Origin: CAUZFZ01 sp963579025
GTDB taxonomy: Bacteria; Planctomycetota; Planctomycetia; Planctomycetales; Planctomycetaceae
Length of the DNA stretch: 10,616 nt
Assembly (NCBI GenBank): GCA_963579025.1
Contig: CAUZFZ010000248.1
Location: 1-10,616 of the forward strand
Reading direction: 5' to 3'
Below, piece by piece: positions 1-6,613 of the stretch. Below the pieces are notes generated by a model that saw only the letters and a program-made list of their open reading frames with translations, was not told the DNA's origin and searched no databases. Each line of letters begins with the position of its first letter. The stretch's first letter is position 1. Position numbers and translations under genes: made by a program.

Positions 1-1
1 C

Positions 2-118
2 AACACCAATCCTGCCCGGACGCCAGAAACGTCTGCCCACAAGCAGGTCTTCATCTACGAACACGATCCGCAGAATCGCTCGTTTTCCCGCGAATTCCAG
101 CAGCCCGGGAACTGCTGA
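2..118 (+). CDS. C-terminal end of an unidentified protein (partial)
   Basis: The frame beginning at base 2 is open to a TGA at 116-118 and gives 38 residues ending in REFQQPGNC. The stretch includes QVFIYEHDPQNRSFSREF, which reads like two beta strands joined by a turn and uses codons normal for coding DNA here. The 5' part lies outside the window, so length and function cannot be judged. The gene converges on the minus-strand gene ending at 166, leaving 47 bp between the two stops and no clear terminator hairpin. It could also be a chance open frame, since only 38 codons are seen, but the composition favours a real gene end. Confidence 0.5.
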   Translation, partial: NTNPARTPETSAHKQVFIYEHDPQNRSFSREFQQPGNC

Positions 119-165
119 TACCGGATGGAGCCACGCGGGAAGTTTTGAATTGAATGCCCGTCTGG

Positions 166-876
166 CTACACGCAGGTTGGCACGGCGAGAATCAACGCAC
201 TGACGCCAACGGTAATGCCATCTGCATGCCGCACTTCCTTTAGTAGCCTTCCAATGACTTGACCGTGCAGTGCCCTGGCGATCCCCAGGGATGCTTCATT
301 GGTCACAGGTGGCTCGACAGACTGTCCGTCGACGGAGGTGATCTCGTAGATTTGAGCGAGTAGCCAGTCTCCAGTCAGCGAGTTGCACGCAGTCTTTGCA
401 AGATTGTATGGCAGCCAAGGCGGTTGAGCCCCTCTCACCGCCAAGAGGCCAGCCAGTGCAATGCGGTTTGGGCTGTTGAGAATGTTCATCGCAAGCGCGG
501 CATCGCCCCATTCGAGACAGCCCGCCTCAGACTCACAAGGAAGGCGCGACTCACTCGCGTAGTTCACGTTTCGATCCACCCCATACTCATGTTGGCATTG
601 TTCGGCGACGAGCTCGGGGTCGGTCATAATCGAAAAGAATCCCGTGACAGTCTGCTCATCTCTTGCCACTTTGATTGTGCCTACAGGATGAAGGTATCGA
701 GCGATGAAGTCGAGGTCGGGGCCATCGTCGGAAAGGAAACCGCCTCGGACTGCAAACTCTCGCCGAGCAGACGTATCTGTTTGCATAGACCAAAGAAGGT
801 CCTCCGAGAGAATCCGCTCGGTATATATCTCTTGGAGTATGGGAATATCCGCATCGCTCGCGTCGTCAATGTCCAA
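166..876 (-). CDS. Hypothetical protein, 236 aa; possible weak GNAT-like fold
   Basis: I do not recognise this protein. The start is a TTG at 876-874: an in-frame TAG lies two codons upstream, and an AAGGGA Shine-Dalgarno (bases 884-889 on the plus strand) sits 7 nt before the TTG. The next ATG is at residue 31. The N-terminus is acidic (MDIDDASDADIPILQEIY), followed by a strand-like segment around residues 67-83 (TIKVARDEQTVTGFFSI). Near the C-terminus, about residues 197-221, there is a helix with G-x-V-I-G-R-L-L. This order loosely resembles an acetyltransferase (helix 1, VxxDxxxVGF strand, GxGxxLL helix), but the standard acetyl-CoA motif is not clear, so that is only a guess. No signal peptide or membrane segment is seen. 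It is read away from the recombinase and is not in an operon with the plus-strand genes. Its composition is far more protein-like than that of the overlapping plus-strand frame. Confidence 0.65.
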   Translation of the reverse strand: MDIDDASDADIPILQEIYTERILSEDLLWSMQTDTSARREFAVRGGFLSDDGPDLDFIARYLHPVGTIKVARDEQTVTGFFSIMTDPELVAEQCQHEYGVDRNVNYASESRLPCESEAGCLEWGDAALAMNILNSPNRIALAGLLAVRGAQPPWLPYNLAKTACNSLTGDWLLAQIYEITSVDGQSVEPPVTNEASLGIARALHGQVIGRLLKEVRHADGITVGVSALILAVPTCV

Positions 877-1290
877 GTGCTAGTCCCTTCGGCATTCGAG
901 CGATCTAACGTTCCCATTCCTGAACTTCGTTTGCCGTCGCATTCTCCAGAGAAGCGCTTGCCTACTGACTTCACAATCCCGTTTCTGTAATTCGAGTAGA
1001 GAAGGACCGACACCAGCCAGCTTCGTGTTCTCGAACGTGGGAGTCAAATTGCTCGATAAAAATAGCGAGTGATTCGGAGATTGCTGGTACTGGTCATGCC
1101 GCGAGAGACTTCTGACCGACCTGCATATGGAAACAAAACACACTCTACATATATTCCAGCAAGTCTCGTTGTACCACCGGACAAACGGTCGTTTGTGCGA
1201 ACAGTCTGGCAGATCGCGAATCCGTTCCGAATCTGCGTCAAGCTAATCCGTTTTTGTCGTTCGCGAAATCAATGTACCGTTTTCTCATTC
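877..1290. other. 414-bp intergenic stretch without a convincing gene
   Basis: Both strands were read. The open frames here have unlikely compositions and no family resemblance, and the frame that runs in from 1069 into the recombinase looks like an untranslated leader. Base counts of the lines 1021-1260 give about 48% GC, below the surrounding genes. The stretch should hold the divergent promoters for the minus-strand hypothetical gene and the recombinase, but I see no convincing -35/-10 pair. The only clear structure is the inverted repeat at 1178-1199. Confidence 0.6.
1178..1199. repeat. Inverted repeat with a 2-bp centre upstream of the recombinase
   Basis: The arms CGGACAAACG and CGTTTGTGCG flank a central GT. 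Nine of ten positions pair; the mismatch is 1180 against 1197. The geometry of two half-sites around a 2-bp core is that of crossover sites of small serine recombinases (hix, or res subsite I), although these usually have about 12-bp half-sites. It lies 92 bp before the GTG start of the recombinase gene. It could be a recombination site, an operator for autoregulation, or chance. No second copy was seen in the window, so an invertible segment within the window is not supported. Confidence 0.5.
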
Positions 1291-1890
1291 GTGACGGAGA
1301 AAACTCGAACATTCACCGGCCGCATCGTTGGCTATGCCAGAGTCAGCACCGAAGGTCAAGACCTTGACCTTCAACTCGACGCTCTTCGAAAACATGGTGC
1401 TGCTGACGAGTTGATTTTTGCTGACAGGGCGTCCGGTGCAAAGTCCGAACGCCCGGGACTTTCTGCCTGTCTCGATGAACTCAAGACCGGGGACGTTCTT
1501 CTCGTGTGGCGTCTCGACCGTCTTGGGCGTTCCGTTCGTCATCTCGTCACACTCGTCGACGAATTACGAGACAGGGGAGTCGGCTTTCGCTCGGTGTGTG
1601 ACGGTGCCATCGACACCACAACGGCGTCGGGCAAGCTCATCTTCAACGTCTTCTCCGCACTTGCGGAATTTGAGCGGTCGCTTATTCAGGAACGAACGAT
1701 GGCCGGGCTGGCTGCTGCCCGTGCTCGTGGCCGCAAGGGCGGTCGACGTCCGATTTCAGTGAACGATCCGCGTGTGCAGGCTGCCAAGCTGATGTACGGG
1801 CAGTATCAGCAGGGCGAGATCGAACTCCCTGACATCCTCAAGACGCTGAGCATCAAGCGGACGACCTTGTATCGCTATGTGGCGCTTTGA
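1291..1890 (+). CDS. Small serine recombinase (resolvase/DNA invertase, Hin-like)
   Basis: This site-specific recombinase of 199 aa matches the resolvase/invertase family in length and order. The catalytic N-terminal domain contains GYARVST with the nucleophile Ser19, DRASGAKSERPGL at 45-57 with the family's conserved arginine, VWRLDRLGRS at 72-81 and the long E-helix segment SALAEFERSLIQERTMAGLAAARARGRKGGRRP (122-154). The C-terminal part (about 155-199) is a Hin-type helix-turn-helix ending in IKRTTLYRYVAL. I chose the GTG at 1291 because the conserved domain begins about ten residues later; the frame is open back to an earlier start at 1069, but that 74-residue extension has no family resemblance. 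The enzyme should bind paired sites as a tetramer and invert or resolve DNA by double-strand cleavage through a 5'-phosphoserine link. All key residues seem intact. It is followed by about 256 bp before the res gene. Its presence at the edge of a restriction locus suggests past mobility. Confidence 0.93.
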   Translation: MTEKTRTFTGRIVGYARVSTEGQDLDLQLDALRKHGAADELIFADRASGAKSERPGLSACLDELKTGDVLLVWRLDRLGRSVRHLVTLVDELRDRGVGFRSVCDGAIDTTTASGKLIFNVFSALAEFERSLIQERTMAGLAAARARGRKGGRRPISVNDPRVQAAKLMYGQYQQGEIELPDILKTLSIKRTTLYRYVAL

Positions 1891-2024
1891 GAGTTTTGTT
1901 CTCGCCGCTGCTCGAAGGGACGGACGAATGGAGACGTTTGCCCGAGTAGCGGCGTAGTCTCTTCCTTGATTCGGGACCTGTGTTTCTTCCGGCTGTGATC
2001 ATATTGTTCGGAATCTGATCGGCT

Positions 2025-2040
2025 ACGAACTCGCGTTCGT
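2025..2040. promoter_or_regulatory. Short dyad upstream of res (candidate operator)
   Basis: ACGAAC and GTTCGT form perfect 6-bp arms around TCGC, in the gap between the recombinase and the res gene, about 107 bp before the proposed res start. A dyad of this size could be an operator for control of the restriction operon, but 6-bp arms can arise by chance, and no matching regulator gene is in view. No convincing promoter hexamers are seen nearby. Confidence 0.2.
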
Positions 2041-2146
2041 GCTGAATGTACAGTAGCCTGCTGAAGCGCGATCGGGACGCCAGATTGATGTGACGGCAGT
2101 TATCGATGAGTCGCTTTACGTGGCGCCGAGGGCGATTGCATTTGAA

Positions 2147-5100
2147 ATGACAGCCGAGGACGAGTCGCCCATGCAGAATCGCTTCTTCGATCAACCGATT
2201 CTCAATTCTCCGTACAGCTATCCCATGCAGCATTGGGAGCTGGATGAGACCGGGCAGCCGACGCAGAAGATCATCCCGACTCGGCGACGGGCCGAGTTCA
2301 TTACGCCCATCCCAAAGCCAAAGAAGCGGAAGAAGAAAAAGGCCGACGAATACAAGGAATTCGTCTTCGATGAAGGCAAAGGTCTTTCGACCGAGGAGCA
2401 GCAGTACGACCCGACTTCGGTCATCAATCAGATTCGCCAGCACGTCGAACAGTGGCGGGCCATTCCGAATCCAAATGACTGGAACGTGACGCCGGAAACT
2501 GCCCGGCTGCTGCAGCATTGGCGACACCACAAGTTCAACAGCTTTCGGCCATTCTTCTGTCAGGTTGAAGCCGCCGAGACGGCAATCTGGCTTTCCGAAG
2601 TCGCACCGAAAGCGGGAAAGACCGGCAGGAAGTTCCTGGACCATGTCCTTGCGGCAAATGAGCAGGCGAATCCCGAGCTGGTCCGGATGGCTCTGAAACT
2701 CGCGACGGGGGCCGGCAAGACAACCGTCATGGCCATGCTGATTGCGTGGCAGACGATCAATGCCGTGCGGAGACCGAACAGCAAAAAGTTCACCAGAGGC
2801 TTTCTGATCGTCGCACCGGGGCTGACGATCCGGGACCGCCTCCGAGTTCTGAAGCCGAACGATCCCGACAGCTATTACGAGAGCCGCGAACTGGTCCCTC
2901 ATGACATGCTGGCCGACCTGGACCGGGCCAAGATCGTTATCACCAACTACCACGCGTTTAAGCTGCGCGAGCGCACTGACATCTCAAAAGGGACGCGAGC
3001 GGCTCTGGAGGGCTGGCGTGAAGAGAAGCTTCAGACGGTCGAGACGGAAGGCCAGATGCTGCAGCGCGTCATGCCCGACCTGATGGGCATGAAGAATGTC
3101 ATGGTCATCAATGATGAAGCGCACCACTGTTACCGTGAAAAGCCGGGCGAGGGGCTGGAAGGTGAGCTGAAGGGTGACGACCGGGAAGAGGCGAAGAAGA
3201 ACACGGAGGCGGCCCGCCTCTGGATTACTGGCCTCGAAGCGGTCAAGCGGAAGCTCGGAATCGCCCGCGTCATGGATCTGTCAGCGACACCGTTCTTTCT
3301 CCGCGGGTCTGGTTACGCGGAAGGGACGCTGTTTCCCTGGACGGTCAGCGACTTCTCCCTGATGGACGCCATCGAGTGCGGCATTGTGAAACTGCCGCGA
3401 GTACCCGTTGCGGACAATCTCATTAATCGCGATGAGATGCCGATGTTTCGCAACCTCTGGGAGCACATTCGCACAGCGATGCCGAAGAAGGGACGCAGCA
3501 AAGGAGCGACGCTGGATCCGCTCAGTATTCCTCCGCAGCTTATTACGGCACTGGAAGCCCTTTATGGCCATTACGAAAAGACTCACCAGCTGTGGCAGGA
3601 AGCGGGCATCCGCGTGCCACCCTGCTTTATCGTCGTTTGTAATAACACTTCCACTTCCAAGCTGGTGTACGACTACATTTCGGGCTTTGTTCGCGACAAC
3701 GATGATGGCTCCAGCTCTCTGGTTGAAGGGCGATTTGACCTGTTTCGCAATACAGATGAGTACGGCAATCCACTGGCCCGGCCAAACACGCTGCTGATCG
3801 ACAGCGAGCAGCTGGAGTCTGGCGATGCACTCGACAAGAACTTCCGAGCAATGGCGGCGGATGAGATAGACCGCTTCCGTCGAGAAATCATTGAACGAAC
3901 CGGTGATCGGCAACAGGCCGAAAACATCACCGATCAGGACCTGTTGCGCGAGGTCATGAACACCGTTGGTAAAGAAGGACGGCTCGGTGAGTCCATCCGC
4001 TGTGTTGTTTCCGTATCGATGCTGACTGAGGGCTGGGACGCAAACACGGTCACCCACGTTCTTGGCGTCAGAGCGTTCGGGACTCAGCTCCTGTGCGAGC
4101 AGGTGATTGGCCGAGCCCTGCGTCGCCAGTCCTACGATCTGAATGAATCAGGACTGTTCAACACAGAGTACGCTGACGTCCTCGGCATTCCGTTCGACTT
4201 CAATGCCAAACCGGTCGTCGCCCCGCCGCAACCGCCGCGGGAGACGATTCAGGTGAAAGCCGTCCGTCCGGAACGGGACGATCTGGAGATTCGATTCCCG
4301 CGAGTGGAAGGCTACCGCGTCGAACTGCCGGAAGACCGTCTGGAAGCCGAGTTCAACGACGATTCGATACTGGATCTGACGCCGGATCTGATCGGTGCGA
4401 CCGAAACGCAGAATTCCGGAATCATTGGCGAGCTGGTTGATCTGAATCTGGTTCACACCGGAAATGTCCGACCGTCGCAGGTGCTCTACGAACTGACATC
4501 GCATCTCGTTCTGACGCACTGGAGAGACCCGGGCGAAAGCCCACGGCTCTACCTGTTCGGCCAGTTAAAGCGAATCGCGCGCAAGTGGATCGACGAGTGC
4601 CTGAAGTGCAAAGGCGGCACGTATCCCGCGCAGTTGAAGTACAAGATGATCGCTGACATGGCGTGCAAGCGGATTACGGATGGCATCACCCGTCACTTCG
4701 TTGGAGAGAACCCGATCAAGGCCATCCTCGATCCGTACAACCCGGTCGGGTCGACGAATTTCGTGAATTTCAACACGTCGAAGACGGACCGCTGGGAAAC
4801 GGATTCGCGGAGCAGTCACGTCAACTGGGTCATTCTCGACAGCGACTGGGAAGGGGAGTTCTGCCGGGTCGTGGAAGCACACCCTCGCGTGAAGGCCTAC
4901 GTGAAGAACCACAGCCTTGGACTCGAAGTGCCGTATCGATACGGCTCCGAAATGAAGCGGTACCGGCCCGATTTCATCGTGCTGGTTGATGATGGCCACG
5001 GAGACGACGACCTGCTGCATCTGATCATCGAGATCAAGGGCTATCGGCGCGAGGATGCCAAAGAGAAGAAGTCGACAATGGAGACGTGCTGGGTTCCCGG

Positions 5101-5257
5101 AGTGAACTACCTGGGCGACTACGGCCGCTGGGACTTCGCGGAATTCACCGACGTCTATGAGATCGAAGCGAACTTCGAGCAGAAGGTCGAAGAACGATTC
5201 AACGAAATGATTGCCAGTGCCGGGAAGTCCCTCGCCTCATCGGTCCGGGAGGGGTAA
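2147..5257 (+). CDS. res: Type III restriction enzyme Res subunit (helicase-nuclease)
   Basis: This ATP-dependent subunit of a type III restriction-modification enzyme should act with Mod to cut DNA carrying unmethylated sites. Numbering from the ATG at 2147 (1036 aa): the N-terminus has RFFDQPILNSPYSYP and RRRAEFITPIPKPKKRKKKK, hallmarks of this subfamily. The SF2 helicase core has Walker A TGAGKT (187-192), DEAH box (323-326), LSATPFF (378-384), TEGWD (627-631) and QVIGRALRR (652-660). The C-terminal nuclease has YRPD (D942) and EIK (E962, K964), the PD-(D/E)XK pattern. All catalytic residues are present. The length is slightly above that of EcoP15I Res (970 aa). The start is uncertain: the frame is open back to a GTG at 2090, and ATG 2147 or ATG 2171 (MQNRFFDQPILNSPY) are both plausible; the family core begins at 2171. 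It is the first gene of a co-directional run and is 70 bp ahead of dinD. The alternative call is a generic DEAD/DEAH helicase, but the nuclease motif and the linked mod gene argue for Res. Confidence 0.95.
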   Translation: MTAEDESPMQNRFFDQPILNSPYSYPMQHWELDETGQPTQKIIPTRRRAEFITPIPKPKKRKKKKADEYKEFVFDEGKGLSTEEQQYDPTSVINQIRQHVEQWRAIPNPNDWNVTPETARLLQHWRHHKFNSFRPFFCQVEAAETAIWLSEVAPKAGKTGRKFLDHVLAANEQANPELVRMALKLATGAGKTTVMAMLIAWQTINAVRRPNSKKFTRGFLIVAPGLTIRDRLRVLKPNDPDSYYESRELVPHDMLADLDRAKIVITNYHAFKLRERTDISKGTRAALEGWREEKLQTVETEGQMLQRVMPDLMGMKNVMVINDEAHHCYREKPGEGLEGELKGDDREEAKKNTEAARLWITGLEAVKRKLGIARVMDLSATPFFLRGSGYAEGTLFPWTVSDFSLMDAIECGIVKLPRVPVADNLINRDEMPMFRNLWEHIRTAMPKKGRSKGATLDPLSIPPQLITALEALYGHYEKTHQLWQEAGIRVPPCFIVVCNNTSTSKLVYDYISGFVRDNDDGSSSLVEGRFDLFRNTDEYGNPLARPNTLLIDSEQLESGDALDKNFRAMAADEIDRFRREIIERTGDRQQAENITDQDLLREVMNTVGKEGRLGESIRCVVSVSMLTEGWDANTVTHVLGVRAFGTQLLCEQVIGRALRRQSYDLNESGLFNTEYADVLGIPFDFNAKPVVAPPQPPRETIQVKAVRPERDDLEIRFPRVEGYRVELPEDRLEAEFNDDSILDLTPDLIGATETQNSGIIGELVDLNLVHTGNVRPSQVLYELTSHLVLTHWRDPGESPRLYLFGQLKRIARKWIDECLKCKGGTYPAQLKYKMIADMACKRITDGITRHFVGENPIKAILDPYNPVGSTNFVNFNTSKTDRWETDSRSSHVNWVILDSDWEGEFCRVVEAHPRVKAYVKNHSLGLEVPYRYGSEMKRYRPDFIVLVDDGHGDDDLLHLIIEIKGYRREDAKEKKSTMETCWVPGVNYLGDYGRWDFAEFTDVYEIEANFEQKVEERFNEMIASAGKSLASSVREG

Positions 5258-5327
5258 CCGCGACATTGGGGGCTGAATGCACGGCGCACAGGGCACTGTC
5301 TGGTTGAGCTGAGAATGGAGACGAACG

Positions 5328-6176
5328 ATGAAGCAGGAAACCGTGGTCGCTCTGACCGAGACGTTCGAAGGGCACGCACAGCAGACGGATGGCGGCGTCG
5401 AATTCTGGCTCGCCCGGGACCTGCAGCATCTGCTCGGTTACACAAAATGGGAAAACTTCCAGAACGTCGTTTCGAAGGCGAAAACAGCCTGCGAAGTGTC
5501 CGGCCACGAGATTCTGGACCATTTTGCTGACGTCGGGAAAATGGTCGACATCGGTTCCGGGACGTCTCGGGAAATCGACGATCTGATGCTGACTCGCTTT
5601 GCGTGTTATCTGATTGCCCAGAACGGCGATCCGAAGAAAGAACCGATCGCGTTTGCCCAGACGTACTTTGCTCTGCAAACCCGCAAAGCGGAGCTGATTG
5701 AGCAACGGCTGCTGGAAGCCGAACGCGTCTCAGCCCGGCAGAAACTGACCGCCAACGAAAAGGACTTGTCGTCGGTCATTTATCAGCAGACGGGCAGTGA
5801 TCGCAACTTCGCTCTGATCCGCAGCAAGGGCGATCAGGCACTCTTCGGAAAATCCACGAAGGCCATGAAGTCGCAGTGGAAAGTTCCTGCCAGTCGCCCG
5901 CTGGCAGACTTTGCTCCGACCATCGTGCTGAAGGCGAAGGACTTCGCGACCGAGATCACGATCCACAACGCTCGCGAAAAGAACCTGAAGACCGAGCAGT
6001 CCATTTCCAGCGAGCATGTCAGTAACAACCGGGCGGTACGCAATACCCTCGTTAATCGGGGAATTCGGCCGGAGAACCTGCCAGCCGCCGAGGATGTGAA
6101 GAAAGTCGAACGACGTCTTGCTTCTGAAGAAAAGAAATCACTGAAGAATCCCGAGGCGCTCGATGTTGAAGAGTGA
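5328..6176 (+). CDS. dinD: DNA damage-inducible protein D (DinD-like)
   Basis: The 282-aa product is close in size to Escherichia coli DinD (about 274 aa), whose gene is SOS-induced and whose product inhibits RecA activity in vitro. The N-terminal part (about 22-110), beginning GGVEFWLARDLQHLLGYTKWENF and followed by ARQKLTANEKDLSSVIYQQTG further on, is the BRO-N-like DinD pattern. LTRFACYLIAQNGDP (88-102) and the charged C-terminal segment with HNAREKNL and VSNNRAVRNTLVNRGIRPENLP (231-252) also fit the family. The ATG at 5328 has a GGAG (5317-5320) seven bases upstream. It lies between res and mod, 70 bp after res and 17 bp before the next gene, so it is probably co-transcribed. No LexA-type box was recognised before it. 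A role in this cassette, for example in handling DNA ends or RecA at restriction breaks, is inference only. The family assignment is firm; the function is not. Confidence 0.9.
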   Translation: MKQETVVALTETFEGHAQQTDGGVEFWLARDLQHLLGYTKWENFQNVVSKAKTACEVSGHEILDHFADVGKMVDIGSGTSREIDDLMLTRFACYLIAQNGDPKKEPIAFAQTYFALQTRKAELIEQRLLEAERVSARQKLTANEKDLSSVIYQQTGSDRNFALIRSKGDQALFGKSTKAMKSQWKVPASRPLADFAPTIVLKAKDFATEITIHNAREKNLKTEQSISSEHVSNNRAVRNTLVNRGIRPENLPAAEDVKKVERRLASEEKKSLKNPEALDVEE

Positions 6177-6203
6177 AGTGAGAAAGGTGAAGTGTGAAAA
6201 AGG
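6166..6203 (+). repeat. GTGAAG-type repeat at the dinD/four-helix junction
   Basis: The stretch is built from GTGAAG/GTGAAA units (GAAGAGTGAAGTGAG, GGTGAAGTGTGAAAA). It covers the stop codon of dinD (6174-6176) and the GTG start (6194) of the next gene. The same units recur at 6537-6610 and inside mod at 8875-8914. The purine-rich AGGTGA at 6186-6191 may also serve the downstream gene, though it is only 2 bases from the GTG, which is too close for a normal Shine-Dalgarno. Confidence 0.55.
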
Positions 6204-6544
6204 ACCTGCCGGAGAGGACGTTTGCATTCGCGACGCGTGTCGTCCGGCTGTGCCAGACGCTGGATTCCACGCCGGGCGTCAGTCGCACGTTGGCGAATCA
6301 ACTGCTGCGATCCGGTACGTCGGTTGGTGCGAATGTGGAAGAAGGGCAGGCGAGTCAAAGCCGGGCAGATTTCGTGAGCAAGTATTCGATCGCCTGCAAA
6401 GAAGCTCGGGAAACTCACTACTGGCTCCGCCTCCTCGTCACGACAGAAATCATGCCGGAATCACAACTGAATGAACTGATCGACGAAGCCAACCAGCTCG
6501 TCGCCATCCTGACAACGATCATCAAGAAAACGAAAAAAGGGTGA
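6194..6544 (+). CDS. Four-helix bundle protein (TIGR02436/S23-like), 116 aa
   Basis: This small helical protein belongs to the four-helix bundle family also found in 23S rRNA intervening sequences and as free-standing genes. Signature segments are visible: TFAFATRVVRLCQTL (9-23), LLRSGTSVGANVEEGQASQSRADFVSKYSIACKEARETHYWLRLL (37-81) and a last amphipathic helix with ELIDEANQLVAILTTIIKK (94-112). The GTG at 6194 is the only start compatible with a full family N-terminus. Homologues often show up as small unattributed genes in accessory regions, and no molecular activity is established for them. Here it sits between dinD and mod, with a 17-bp gap before it and 69 bp after it, so it is likely co-expressed with the restriction system. 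It could be a structural or regulatory subunit, or a passenger. No Shine-Dalgarno at good spacing is seen; translation may be coupled to dinD. Confidence 0.9.
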   Translation: MKKDLPERTFAFATRVVRLCQTLDSTPGVSRTLANQLLRSGTSVGANVEEGQASQSRADFVSKYSIACKEARETHYWLRLLVTTEIMPESQLNELIDEANQLVAILTTIIKKTKKG

Positions 6545-6610
6545 AGAGTGAATTGTGAAGAGTGAAACAGCCCAGTTTTCACCCTTCACTCTTCACCCTT
6601 CACAATTCAA
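6537..6610. repeat. GTGAAG-type inverted repeat (hairpin) between four-helix gene and mod
   Basis: A perfect 16-bp stem is formed by 6537-6552 (AAGGGTGAAGAGTGAA) with 6585-6600 (TTCACTCTTCACCCTT). An alternative 18-bp stem with one mismatch is formed by 6549-6566 with 6592-6609. Both are built of GTGAA(G/T) units, and they compete for the same right arm. The element covers the stop codon of the four-helix gene (6542-6544) and ends four bases before the mod ATG at 6614. No run of T follows, so it does not look like an intrinsic terminator. Its position could hide or expose the mod start in the mRNA, which is inference. Confidence 0.85.
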
Positions 6611-6613
6611 ACC

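Noticed and set aside
424..990. 188-codon plus-strand frame opposite the minus-strand hypothetical gene
   Set aside because: Arg/Ser/Leu-rich, low-complexity composition typical of an antisense shadow, and no ribosome site; the minus-strand protein looks far more natural.
1069..1290. In-frame N-terminal extension of the serine recombinase (74 extra residues)
   Set aside because: The extension has no resemblance to the family, whose catalytic domain normally starts within about ten residues of the GYARVS motif; the DNA is AT-richer and carries the dyad, so it is read as leader.
2090..2146. Upstream GTG (2090) as the res start
   Set aside because: The frame is open, but the 19 extra residues are not seen in the family as I know it and no ribosome site precedes the GTG; ATG 2147 or 2171 is preferred, though 2090 is not excluded.
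1853..2953. 366-codon minus-strand frame overlapping the 5' part of res
   Set aside because: It lies opposite clear Res family sequence, overlaps the recombinase end and has no recognisable motif; an antisense shadow of biased codon use.
3281..4057. 258-codon minus-strand frame inside res
   Set aside because: Entirely antisense to helicase motifs of Res, with no protein-like features of its own.
1928..5322. AATGGAGACG occurring near 1928, 5078 and 5313 as possible attachment repeats
   Set aside because: Only about ten bases, one copy lies within res coding sequence, and there is no extended identity; most likely chance.
6537..6610. The strong hairpin as a rho-independent terminator after the four-helix gene
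   Set aside because: No T run follows either arm, and mod starts four bases later on the same strand, so ending transcription here is unlikely.
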